Source: Sphingobacteriales bacterium | GTDB taxonomy: Bacteria; Bacteroidota; Bacteroidia; Sphingobacteriales; Sphingobacteriaceae | Assembly (NCBI GenBank): GCA_004294495.1 | Contig: REAS01000048.1 | Coordinates: 1 to 33,999 of the forward strand | DNA: 33,999 bases | Direction of reading: 5' to 3' | Part shown: positions 16,515-24,503 of the stretch, one piece after another | Layout: every line of letters starts with the position of its first letter | How positions within the stretch are numbered: position 1 is the stretch's first letter | Position numbers and translations under genes: made by a program | The notes under the pieces: generated by a model | Database searches by the model: none | Told to the model about the DNA's origin: nothing | Seen by the model: only the letters and a program-made list of their open reading frames with translations

Positions 16515-19500
16515 ATGGCCATAACTTTTAAACCCTTCGATGCAAAAACAGTACCGCTAGCTGGCATAAATTTAATTGAAGCAAGTGCGGGTACGGGTAA
16601 AACTTACTCTATTGCTTTGTTGGTATTGCGTTTAATTATCGAAAAAGAAATCCCTGTAAAGGAGATTTTAATGGTAACATTTACCAAAGCAGCCGTTGCC
16701 GAGCTGGAAGAACGCATACGTTTATTTGTACGTAAAGCTTACAAACAAGCACAAAGTCAAGAGTTACTGAATGATGATATTGGCAAACTTTTAGCGTCGG
16801 CAATTGAGCAAACATCTCACCAAAACGTACAGGATTTATTAAAAAATGCAGTACTTTTTTTAGACGAAACATCGGTGTTAACCATACACAGTTTTTGTCA
16901 ACTTACCCTAACCGAGTTTGCTTTTGAAACCCAACAACTTTTTGGTGCCGAACTATTGCAAGATACCGAGACAATTTTGCAAGACGAAGTAAATCAGTTT
17001 TGGCGCAGCAATGTTACCAATATTGACACTGAATTATTGACATTGCTGTTAAATAATAAATTGTGTAGAGATGAAATCAAAAAGGCAGTACAACAGCATC
17101 TTAGTGGTAAAAAGTTTTTTATTTATGATGATAATGAAGATTATAGGTTAGATGAGAAGGAAGTTGAAGAAACTATTTTAACCATCAATTCACTCGAAAT
17201 ACAGAAAAACGAGTTATGGGAAAATTTAGAAGATTATGTATTGGAGCATATAGAACGTCTTAAAAAAATAAGTTTAGAAAACGGGTATGCTAAAAAAACA
17301 ATTTTAGCAAACTTTGATGACGCAACCGATTGCTTAAATTTTATAAACACCAATTCATCCGCTTACATAAAAAAATTATATCCCGATATTTTAGAATTAT
17401 TAGAAAGTTGCAATTTTATTACCCAACAAATCAATCAAATTACGCAACAAGTTATCAATAAAATATCCTGTAATGCCATAAACCAAGTAAGCGAAGGGGT
17501 TAATAACTACAAGTTACGCAACAACCAATTAAGTTACGATGATTTAATATCTAACCTTAACAAAGCCATTTTAAAGTCCGATAATTCCAAACTAATTGAA
17601 GGTTTACAACTTAAATATAAAGCTGTTTTTATTGATGAGTTTCAAGATACAGACCGTAAACAGTACCAAATTTTTGATACCGCTTTTAATCAAAAAACCA
17701 TTGTTTTTTATATTGGCGATCCTAAACAATCTATTTATGCTTGGCGTAAAGCCGATATTTTTACCTATTTCGAAGCACAAAAAGCAGCTTACAATTGCTA
17801 CGAGATGAACCAAAATTTTAGGTCGTCAAGGGGATATATTGATGCAATGAACTTGTTTTTTGCAATAGAAGATGCTTTCCATTTTAAAGGCAGCGAGCAA
17901 ACGATAGATTATGTTATAGTAGATTCGCCCACACCCAATACCAAAGCAAATTTATTAAATGATAACCAATTTGAAGTACCTATAACTTTAACAGTTTTAA
18001 GTAAAAATGAAGAGATTGAGAATGCTGTAGCCAACCAAATTTCGGAGTTGTTAAAACCTAATTCTCCTTTTGTAATTCAAAGCGAACCCGTCACTCTGAG
18101 CGAAGCGAAGAGTCTCATAAACACCCAACCTGTCATTCAGAGTAATGCGATGAATCCCCAAAACACCCGCCCAATTAAACCATCGGATATTGGCATTTTA
18201 GTACGAACAAAAGGTCAAGGTAAAGCCATTCAATCCCAACTTACCAAATTGGGCATACCATCGGTTGCTATAACCGAAGCTAAAATATTACAATCGGCCG
18301 AAGCCACCAATATGCTTTATTTTTTAGAGGCTGTTGCCGATATTAGTCGTTCTAATATAAACCGGGCACTATTATCGCCTTTTACAGGATACCAAAAACT
18401 CCAAATATTGGCTTTAGATGTGCAACACGCCACCCAATTGTTTAGAAAATACAAAACCCTTTGGGATACAGATGGCGTATTTACCACCATAAAAACCTTT
18501 ATGGCCGATTACGATACTGTTAAAAATCTTAGCCAACAAAATGCTTTACAAACTTTAACCAACTTACAACAACTTACCGAACTTTTACACAAAACACAAA
18601 CCAGTAAGAAACTATCGGATTTAGATTTAATAAACTGGCTAAAACGGGGTACCGAAGGCCAAGCTAACGACGGCGACGAATACCAGCAACGCATAGAAAA
18701 TGATGAAGAGGCCGTAAAAATTGTTACCATACACTCAAGCAAAGGCTTAGAATACAATATTGTTTTTGCGCCTTACTTAGATTTTGCGCCAACAACAAAA
18801 CATACTTTTTGCAGTTTTAGAGAACCCCAAACTGGGCAATATGTAAACATAGCCAAAGCCGACCTAACCGAAGAGCAAGTAGAAATTGTAAAGCAACAAG
18901 AAGATCAAGAAAATAGCCGTTTAATTTATGTGGCAATAACCAGAGCAGTTTATAAATGCTTTATTTACCGTAATAATTATTATAAAACATCGGCATTAAC
19001 ACATTTTACAAAGGTTTTAAATAAAGACAACCCAAATTTAATAATACAAACCAACGAATACCCAACAGAAAATCACTACTCGCCAATTATCACTTCCCTT
19101 TCCCCACTTCCAGCTACCCAATCGCCTGTAAATTTTCAACTTCAACAAAAATATTGGTACAAACTAAGTTATTCGTTTTTAAAAGCGCCTTATGCAAACC
19201 ATCCTACCATAAAAAGCAACCAAAAATTAAATGCTTATGGTAATTTTATATTTAACGATTTAGCAAAAGGTGCAAAAACGGGTAATATGTTGCATAACAT
19301 TTTCGAAAACATACACTTAGATAATCCTAAAACTTGGCCAAGGGCATTAAACAATGCCATAAAAGGTTTTGCCATAAAAGAAACTGAAAATTTTTCGGCT
19401 AAACTTTTAGAAATGCTACACCATACCTTAAATGCGACTATAAATATTGATGGAGAGAGTTTTAGATTATCTGCCGTAAATGCTCAAAAATGTATTAACG

Positions 19501-19949
19501 AATTGGAGTTTGATTTTACGGTTTCTCCATTTAAAATCCCACAATTAAAAACTTTAGAAGACGAAAATATCGAAATTAGCTTAAACACAGGTAGCAATTT
19601 AGAAGGCGTAATGAATGGCAAGATCGATTTGTTTTTTGAGCACCAAGGCAAATATTATGTATTAGATTGGAAATCGAACTTCTTAGGCGATAGCATTGAA
19701 AACTACAAAAATGCTGCTTTAAACCAAGCTATGAACCAAAATAACTACCACCTACAATATCTTATTTACACCTTGGCTTGTAAAAAATATTTAGAAAGTA
19801 GGTTGCCAAATTTCGATTATGAAACACAATTTGGCGGAGTAATATATGTGTTTGTGCGTGGCGTTAGAGAAGGTTTAGATGATGGTATATTTGTAAACAA
19901 GCCATCGGAACAAAAAATACATTTATTAGCTAAAATACTAGGCGAATAA
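16515..19949 (+). CDS. recB: exodeoxyribonuclease V beta subunit, RecB
   Basis: RecB is the 3'-5' helicase and sole nuclease of RecBCD. In the 1144 residues I see Walker A ASAGTGKT at 23-30, motif Ia VTFTKAAVAEL, TIHSFC, Walker B VFIDEFQDTD, motif III FYIGDPKQSIYAWRKAD, motif IV QNFRSS, motif V VKIVTIHSSKGLEYNIVF and motif VI SRLIYVAITRA. The C-terminal nuclease keeps Asp1038 (GKIDLFF), Asp1051 and Lys1053 (VLDWKSN), so it should be active. Just before PSDIGILVRTK, codons derived from two copies of a dispersed repeat encode PVTLSEAKSLIN and PVIQSNAMNPQN in frame. AddA is the alternative, but recC and recD beside it settle RecB. Confidence 0.95.
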   Translation: MAITFKPFDAKTVPLAGINLIEASAGTGKTYSIALLVLRLIIEKEIPVKEILMVTFTKAAVAELEERIRLFVRKAYKQAQSQELLNDDIGKLLASAIEQTSHQNVQDLLKNAVLFLDETSVLTIHSFCQLTLTEFAFETQQLFGAELLQDTETILQDEVNQFWRSNVTNIDTELLTLLLNNKLCRDEIKKAVQQHLSGKKFFIYDDNEDYRLDEKEVEETILTINSLEIQKNELWENLEDYVLEHIERLKKISLENGYAKKTILANFDDATDCLNFINTNSSAYIKKLYPDILELLESCNFITQQINQITQQVINKISCNAINQVSEGVNNYKLRNNQLSYDDLISNLNKAILKSDNSKLIEGLQLKYKAVFIDEFQDTDRKQYQIFDTAFNQKTIVFYIGDPKQSIYAWRKADIFTYFEAQKAAYNCYEMNQNFRSSRGYIDAMNLFFAIEDAFHFKGSEQTIDYVIVDSPTPNTKANLLNDNQFEVPITLTVLSKNEEIENAVANQISELLKPNSPFVIQSEPVTLSEAKSLINTQPVIQSNAMNPQNTRPIKPSDIGILVRTKGQGKAIQSQLTKLGIPSVAITEAKILQSAEATNMLYFLEAVADISRSNINRALLSPFTGYQKLQILALDVQHATQLFRKYKTLWDTDGVFTTIKTFMADYDTVKNLSQQNALQTLTNLQQLTELLHKTQTSKKLSDLDLINWLKRGTEGQANDGDEYQQRIENDEEAVKIVTIHSSKGLEYNIVFAPYLDFAPTTKHTFCSFREPQTGQYVNIAKADLTEEQVEIVKQQEDQENSRLIYVAITRAVYKCFIYRNNYYKTSALTHFTKVLNKDNPNLIIQTNEYPTENHYSPIITSLSPLPATQSPVNFQLQQKYWYKLSYSFLKAPYANHPTIKSNQKLNAYGNFIFNDLAKGAKTGNMLHNIFENIHLDNPKTWPRALNNAIKGFAIKETENFSAKLLEMLHHTLNATINIDGESFRLSAVNAQKCINELEFDFTVSPFKIPQLKTLEDENIEISLNTGSNLEGVMNGKIDLFFEHQGKYYVLDWKSNFLGDSIENYKNAALNQAMNQNNYHLQYLIYTLACKKYLESRLPNFDYETQFGGVIYVFVRGVREGLDDGIFVNKPSEQKIHLLAKILGE
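18087..18168. repeat. two in-frame 40-bp dispersed repeat units inside recB
   Basis: Unit 1 (18087-18126) contains GTCACTCTGAGCGAAGCGAA; unit 2 (18129-18168) contains GTCATTCAGAGTAATGCGAT. Both end AACACCC and have a period of 42 bp, so the reading frame is kept. Unit 1 closely resembles the GTCATTCTGAGCGAAGCGAA repeat that I know from intergenic regions of many Bacteroidota. Unit 2 is more diverged. Confidence 0.8.
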
Positions 19950-19980
19950 GTGTAATTACTAAAAATCTCTAAAACACAAC

Positions 19981-20081
19981 TGACGGTATTTAACTTATTT
20001 CCGTTAATTAACTGACGGTATTCAATTAATTTCCGTCAATAAACTGACGGTATTTAACTTATTTCCGTCAAAGTATTGACG
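19981..20081. promoter_or_regulatory. 32-bp-periodic TGACGG...CCGTCA operator-like array
   Basis: TGACGG starts at 19981, 20013 and 20045, and TGACGA at 20077; CCGTTA or CCGTCA starts at 20001, 20033 and 20065. Every step is exactly 32 bp, close to three helical turns, so the sites face the same side of DNA. The last half-site overlaps the putative -33 box of the ATPase gene. This geometry suits cooperative binding by a dimeric repressor, perhaps the ATPase itself. It starts 31 bases after recB and occupies most of that gap. Confidence 0.7.
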
Positions 20082-20106
20082 AAAATTAAATATTTTATTA
20101 CTTTTG
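20075..20106 (+). promoter_or_regulatory. putative promoter of the DUF4143 ATPase gene
   Basis: The -7 element TACTTTTG (20099-20106) matches TAnnTTTG exactly. A -33-like ATTG (20075-20078) lies 20 bases upstream. The start codon is 24 bases after the -7 box. The -33 region overlaps the final half-site of the periodic array, which suggests repression by occlusion. Confidence 0.55.
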
Positions 20107-20130
20107 TATGCAAGTAATTGAGATAATGTA

Positions 20131-21261
20131 ATGGAAATAAATAGATTATACGAAACCTTGGTGCCAGCAAAATTAAAAGCCAATAAAGTATTGGTTTTAT
20201 TGGGAGCAAGGCGTGTGGGTAAAACCCAATTAATTAATCAGATTATAAAAAACGCAAACCAAAAAGTGCTGTTTTTAAATGGCGACGATATAGAAACACA
20301 TAATTTATTAGAAACCCAAAGCACAGCAAATTATAACCGTTTATTAGGCGATTGTAGGTTTTTAGTGATAGACGAAGCACAAGAAATACCCAATATTGGC
20401 AAAAAATTAAAATTAATGGTTGATACCATTGTGGGCTTAAAGGTTTTGATTACTGGCTCGTCGGCGTTTGAAATTAACAACCAAATTGGCGAACCTTTGG
20501 TAGGCCGAATGACGGTTTTAAATATGTACCCCATAGCACAAATGGAATTTGCTAAACAAGAAAATTATTTAGAAACCAAAAGTAATTTAGAAGACCGATT
20601 AGTTTTTGGTAGCTACCCCGAGTTGTTGAGTTTAAACAACCAAGAAGAGAAAATAAGTTACCTTAAAGAAATAGTAAACAACCATTTATTAAGAGATATT
20701 TTAGCCTTTGAAGGGATAAAAAAACGAGATAAAATTATTGCTTTGTTGCAAATTATTGCTTTTAGAACGGGTAGCGAAATTTCGTTAGAGAGTATTGGCC
20801 GCCAGTTGCAAATAAGTAAAAACACGGTAGAAAAATACCTTGATTTATTTACCAAGGTATTTATAATTTACAGTGTATCGGGCTTTAGCCGAAACAGAGA
20901 TAACGAAATAACCAAAATGAAAAAGTGGTATTTTTTTGATAACGGCATTAGAAACGCCATTATTAACTCGTTTAACCCCTTAAATATGCGTGAAGATGTG
21001 GGTAAACTTTGGGAAAACTACCTAAATGCCGAACGAATAAAAATGTTAGATTATAAAGAAATATACGTGAGTAGTTATTTTTGGCGCACCCATACCAAAC
21101 AAGAAATTGATAGAATAGAGGAAGCAAACGAGAAAATTTTTGCTTACGAATACAAATGGGGTAAAGCAAAAGTAAAAACACCTACCGAGTTTGCAAAATC
21201 GTACGCTAATGCAAGTTTCGAGATTATTAATCAAGACAATTATTTAGATTTTATAGTTTGA
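20131..21261 (+). CDS. AAA ATPase with C-terminal DUF4143 domain
   Basis: The 376-residue protein has an AAA_14-type ATPase at the N-terminus: Walker A GARRVGKT at 25-32, Walker B FLVIDEAQ with Asp81-Glu82, and a sensor strand KVLITGSSAF. A helix-turn-helix-like segment follows (SLESIGRQLQISKNTVEKYL). The C-terminal DUF4143 part carries WRTHTKQEIDRIEE...FAYEYKWG, which has the layout of a PD-(D/E)XK nuclease core. These proteins are widespread in bacteria and archaea, often in many copies, and their role is not established. The start ATG lies behind a consensus promoter and the periodic array, so autoregulation through the winged-helix part is plausible but inferred. Confidence 0.9.
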   Translation: MEINRLYETLVPAKLKANKVLVLLGARRVGKTQLINQIIKNANQKVLFLNGDDIETHNLLETQSTANYNRLLGDCRFLVIDEAQEIPNIGKKLKLMVDTIVGLKVLITGSSAFEINNQIGEPLVGRMTVLNMYPIAQMEFAKQENYLETKSNLEDRLVFGSYPELLSLNNQEEKISYLKEIVNNHLLRDILAFEGIKKRDKIIALLQIIAFRTGSEISLESIGRQLQISKNTVEKYLDLFTKVFIIYSVSGFSRNRDNEITKMKKWYFFDNGIRNAIINSFNPLNMREDVGKLWENYLNAERIKMLDYKEIYVSSYFWRTHTKQEIDRIEEANEKIFAYEYKWGKAKVKTPTEFAKSYANASFEIINQDNYLDFIV

Positions 21262-21275
21262 GGAAAAAATTAATT

Positions 21276-21668
21276 TCATATATTACCTAAACGCCCATAA
21301 AAAATACATTGCTTTGATAAAACATTTAATAACCTAATTCTAATTATGGCCAATATTAAAATACTACTCACTAAAATATTAACATAAATATTGTTGTGTA
21401 AAAAAAACTTATTACAAATAAAGACCAAAGCAGCTACAAAACTAATAATTGCGTATAAAAATTCTTTCTCTCTAAAAAGCATAAACAGTACCGTAACAAA
21501 ATTTACTACTAAAAATATACTCATAAAAAAAAGGGTATTTTTGTTTAGAAGCAAATTACCTAAACCTAATGCACTAAAAATACTCATGTATGCATACAAG
21601 CATAAACTGCATTTGGGTAAAAGAACCCATAAAACTGAACTTAACAAGGCTATTATTTTTTTTACCAT
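21276..21668 (-). CDS. small CxxC membrane protein, possible metal handling
   Basis: This 130-residue protein has about four hydrophobic membrane segments. In the first, PKCSLCLYAYMSIFSALGLG places Cys20 and Cys23 in a CxxC pair, a layout resembling MerC-like small metal transporters, though similarity is too weak for a firm name. It begins 11 bases after the copper amine oxidase stop codon on the same strand, so the two probably form an operon. Copper supply to the oxidase is a reasonable guess only. It converges on the ATPase gene with 14 bases between stop codons. Confidence 0.65.
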   Translation of the reverse strand: MVKKIIALLSSVLWVLLPKCSLCLYAYMSIFSALGLGNLLLNKNTLFFMSIFLVVNFVTVLFMLFREKEFLYAIISFVAALVFICNKFFLHNNIYVNILVSSILILAIIRIRLLNVLSKQCIFYGRLGNI

Positions 21669-21679
21669 TTATGCTATTT

Positions 21680-23596
21680 TTATTTGCAACAAGAGGTTTG
21701 AGTGCTAACTTTTTTCTCGGAAGGTGGAACATCATTAGCGGGGTTCTCACTAAAGAATCCGTTTGGTTTTAATAAAAATCCAATATAAGCAGTTGGCATT
21801 ACTGGGTAATCTTCCATACGTGGTATGTGGGTATGGCCCATTGTGTACCAAACTACAATATCGGTGTTGTTAATATTTCGGTTAGCTTTTGTCCATTTTT
21901 CTAAACCATCACCGCCTTTGTGTTGGTTAGGATAATCACCTGCGCCATACATTTCTTTAGAGTTAAATGGAGTTACCCACAAGTGGTTTTTTACAAAGCC
22001 AGCCCTACGGTACCAACTGGTTTTTTCGTTTGCAAATGCAATGCAATTATCGCCAGGCATTAGTTTATAGCCAACAGGTTCGCCTAAAACATTTTTAACA
22101 TTTGGGTTTACAATTTTCCAAGTCCGGGCGGTATCTAAATTAAGTTTTCGCTGGGCTTCTAACTCTGACGATAGCAATGTTGATTTTGCATAAAAGGCGT
22201 TATAATAAGGATTTAATTCATCTTCTTCTTGCATAACATTTAACTCGTAAACCGAGTTTTGCTCGCCATCAATATCAAAATCTAAACGCATATTAAAAAA
22301 GTGTTGGTGGTTGGGGGCATATAATTGCGGCGCAATTAAGTTACCGTATTTGGGTTTTACATTAACTGGTAATGCCCCTAACGATAAAATACCTGTTAAC
22401 TTAATCTCGAATTGTATGTTACCATCTTGATACAAGTACCAAAAAAAGCCGTATTCGTAATTCTCAACAGTTGAAACTGATGAAATTACCAAGCGGCGAG
22501 AGCGACGAACTTCGGGCAAACCTGTACGGCGGTCGGTATGTTTCCAAAGTGTACCAAAATCTTCTTCATGCATGCAAATGGCATTTTTAATAGTAAAAGG
22601 ATTGCCTTTACTATCGTTTAAAACGGCATCAAAATATTTTATATAGCCTAAACAATCGCAACCTAACTCTAAACTATTGGCACATTGGCCCATACCATAT
22701 TCACCAGTATCAAAAGCATTCTTTTTGTATTGGGTTTCAGTAGGGTCGCCGTAGGGTACCACCATTTCCGAAAGCGATGCTCGGTACAAAATAGAACGTA
22801 AATTGCCCCCATCGTTATAGCTTATTTTGTTTAAAACCAAGCCCTCTCGCGAGGTAAATCCGATATGAAAATTCCATTTTTGCCAACTCACCTCAAAGCC
22901 ATCAACGGTAAAACTTGGACCTTCGGGCTGTACAATGTCAAGGGGTTTAATATCGGTTCTAAAGCCCGCTACCCTATCGGCTCGGTAATTACCTAGTTGT
23001 TGAGGAATTGGAGTAACTTCAAACTCCTCAATTCTAATAACTTGCATTGTGTTTAAATCAACCACTGGGCGTACGCCTTCAATTGGGTGAGCGTAGGGGT
23101 TATCTGTGTCGTCAAATTTTACAAAGCAAAGCGGCCTAGCCAGCCTTTTGGTACTTTCTTCTTCGGTTCCGTAATGGCCTGCAGTCCAAATATCAACAGT
23201 AACCATTTCGGGGTTTGTAATGCCATGACGTAATAAAGCAGCTTTAAAATCTGGGTTATTTATTACAGTTTGCTCACATTCTATTTGTTCATCGGCTGTC
23301 ATGGTAGGCTGTACGCCGGGTATATATTCGGTTTCTAAAATACGGCTGGCGGTTAGCGATATTAAAATCTCGTAGGTTTTAGCTTCTTTGTTATTTAATA
23401 AAACCACAAATGCTTTTCGCTCATTTTTTTGCCCCTTTATATAAGCATTAACTACTGCTTTTTCTGGTTCGGCTAAAGTGATTGATATAAATCTTACTTC
23501 GGTATCGAGGTAGTTTTTTTCAGTACAAATAATATTTTTTGCAGATAATATCTCTTCTGCAGTTATGGGACTTAATGGGTGTAAAATGGCGCTCAT
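21680..23596 (-). CDS. copper-containing primary-amine oxidase
   Basis: The enzyme oxidises primary amines to aldehydes with release of ammonia and hydrogen peroxide. All key residues are present in the 638 residues: Tyr380 in TVENYEYGF, the precursor of the topaquinone cofactor; Asp296 in FDTGEYG, the catalytic base; copper ligands His430 and His432 in NHQHFF and His590 in GHTHIPRMEDYPVMP. The GCDCLGYIKYFDA motif is also intact. There is no signal peptide, so it should be cytoplasmic, like Arthrobacter enzymes, whose length it matches. It ends in an unusual STQTSCCK tail with two adjacent cysteines. It heads a probable two-gene operon with a CxxC membrane protein and has a consensus promoter. 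Confidence 0.95.
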   Translation of the reverse strand: MSAILHPLSPITAEEILSAKNIICTEKNYLDTEVRFISITLAEPEKAVVNAYIKGQKNERKAFVVLLNNKEAKTYEILISLTASRILETEYIPGVQPTMTADEQIECEQTVINNPDFKAALLRHGITNPEMVTVDIWTAGHYGTEEESTKRLARPLCFVKFDDTDNPYAHPIEGVRPVVDLNTMQVIRIEEFEVTPIPQQLGNYRADRVAGFRTDIKPLDIVQPEGPSFTVDGFEVSWQKWNFHIGFTSREGLVLNKISYNDGGNLRSILYRASLSEMVVPYGDPTETQYKKNAFDTGEYGMGQCANSLELGCDCLGYIKYFDAVLNDSKGNPFTIKNAICMHEEDFGTLWKHTDRRTGLPEVRRSRRLVISSVSTVENYEYGFFWYLYQDGNIQFEIKLTGILSLGALPVNVKPKYGNLIAPQLYAPNHQHFFNMRLDFDIDGEQNSVYELNVMQEEDELNPYYNAFYAKSTLLSSELEAQRKLNLDTARTWKIVNPNVKNVLGEPVGYKLMPGDNCIAFANEKTSWYRRAGFVKNHLWVTPFNSKEMYGAGDYPNQHKGGDGLEKWTKANRNINNTDIVVWYTMGHTHIPRMEDYPVMPTAYIGFLLKPNGFFSENPANDVPPSEKKVSTQTSCCK

Positions 23597-23623
23597 GTAA
23601 ATTATTTAAATGTAAATATTAAA

Positions 23624-23654
23624 CAAAAATAGCCACTAAAATGAAAATAACAAA
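23624..23654 (-). promoter_or_regulatory. consensus Bacteroidota promoter of the amine oxidase gene
   Basis: On the minus strand TTTG (23651-23654) is followed after exactly 19 bases by TATTTTTG (23624-23631), a full match to the -33/-7 consensus. The start codon lies 27 bases after the -7 box. It is the best promoter in the window. Confidence 0.7.
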
Positions 23655-23970
23655 TTTTTTAAACTCTCTTAATGTAAATAATTTAATAAATTTGGTATTT
23701 AGTTATAAATATCAAAAAATAGATTAAATAACATGATCTAGGTAATATAAAATTGTATATTTTTGATTTTGATAAAAAATAAAAATTTTAGAAAGAATTT
23801 TAAAAAAGGGAAAATTTGTTTGGTTTAACGGTAAAAATCACTCAGTTTAATTAAATGCAGTTTGCCTTAGCAGTTTAATTATTTTATTATATAGTACATT
23901 CTAAAGTTTTAAACAGTAAAATATATACTTTATCCAACCAAACATTATTAAGAAAACATCACCATTATCC
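23655..23970. other. AT-rich gap without a visible gene
   Basis: Between the amine oxidase promoter and the terminator of the small membrane protein gene I see no open frame of note. The only structure is a ten-base direct repeat CAGTTTAATT at 23843-23852 and 23871-23880. Confidence 0.5.
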
Positions 23971-24011
23971 CTAAAAACAAAATCCTGTTTAGCGTTATAC
24001 TAAACAGGATT
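23971..24011 (-). terminator. rho-independent terminator of the small membrane protein gene
   Basis: AATCCTGTTTAG and CTAAACAGGATT form a perfect 12-bp stem (23981-23992 with 24000-24011) around a seven-base loop. On the minus strand a TTTTGTTTTT run follows. It lies 20 bases after the stop codon of the gene at 24032-24349. Confidence 0.9.
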
Positions 24012-24031
24012 ATTAAGAGTTTTTAAACTAA

Positions 24032-24349
24032 TTAAAGTATTATTAAAATAATGATAATAACCAATAAAGCGGTAACCGAAAAATAAATTCCGCTATTTGA
24101 TATACCTCTAGCTTCATTTTTAATAACCCTTAATTCTGTTCTCAATTCCTTTTTTTGCGAAGATATTAAATTTGATCGATCAATGTTTCTAATTACCTCT
24201 ACCCTATTTTTAATTTCGGAAAGTCTTGCTTCAATTTGAGCTTCGGTTTTTGGTATTATTGTAGAATTTTTGGTTTCTAATGCAAAAGAGTTAAAACTAA
24301 AACCAATTAAAACCAAAGCAATTAAACTGTTGTGAATTATTTTTTTCAT
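24032..24349 (-). CDS. small exported coiled-coil protein with C-terminal membrane segment
   Basis: The 105-residue product has a signal peptide (MKKIIHNSLIALVLIGFSFN, then SFA), a charged helical middle with NIDRSNLISSQKKELRTELR, and a very hydrophobic C-terminus VTALLVIIIILIIL. I placed the start at the internal Met at 24349; the 17 residues before it lack signal-peptide character. Similar small proteins with a SxxxKKELRxELR stretch and a C-terminal hydrophobic tail are frequent in Bacteroidota and, as far as I know, uncharacterised. It is divergent from the class A penicillin-binding protein gene and ends in a strong terminator, so it is probably well expressed. Confidence 0.8.
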   Translation of the reverse strand: MKKIIHNSLIALVLIGFSFNSFALETKNSTIIPKTEAQIEARLSEIKNRVEVIRNIDRSNLISSQKKELRTELRVIKNEARGISNSGIYFSVTALLVIIIILIIL

Positions 24350-24433
24350 ATTATTAAATTTATGTTTGTTAACTTCATATCCTATACAAAATCGTACCAA
24401 AAAATAAACAATGTTTATATTTGATATTTAATG

Positions 24434-24465
24434 TTTGTTTTTTACGTTTATAGCAATTACTTTTT
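24434..24465 (+). promoter_or_regulatory. possible promoter of the penicillin-binding protein gene
   Basis: TTTG (24434-24437) and TACTTTTT (24458-24465, one mismatch from TAnnTTTG) are 20 bases apart. The start codon is 38 bases downstream. Tentative. Confidence 0.35.
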
Positions 24466-24503
24466 TAAACCAATTACCCTAAATATAATACCATCTTTAC
24501 AAA

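Noticed and set aside
16331-16567. Minus-strand frame spanning the DUF2147-recB junction
   Set aside because: It overlaps two well-supported genes in antisense and shows no protein-like pattern.
19981-20081. CRISPR-like array before the ATPase gene
   Set aside because: The 32-bp units are adjacent without variable spacers and are palindromic, which fits protein-binding sites better.
21276-21668. MerC mercury transporter
   Set aside because: Only the CxxC and helix layout are similar, and there are no other mer genes nearby, so I did not name it.
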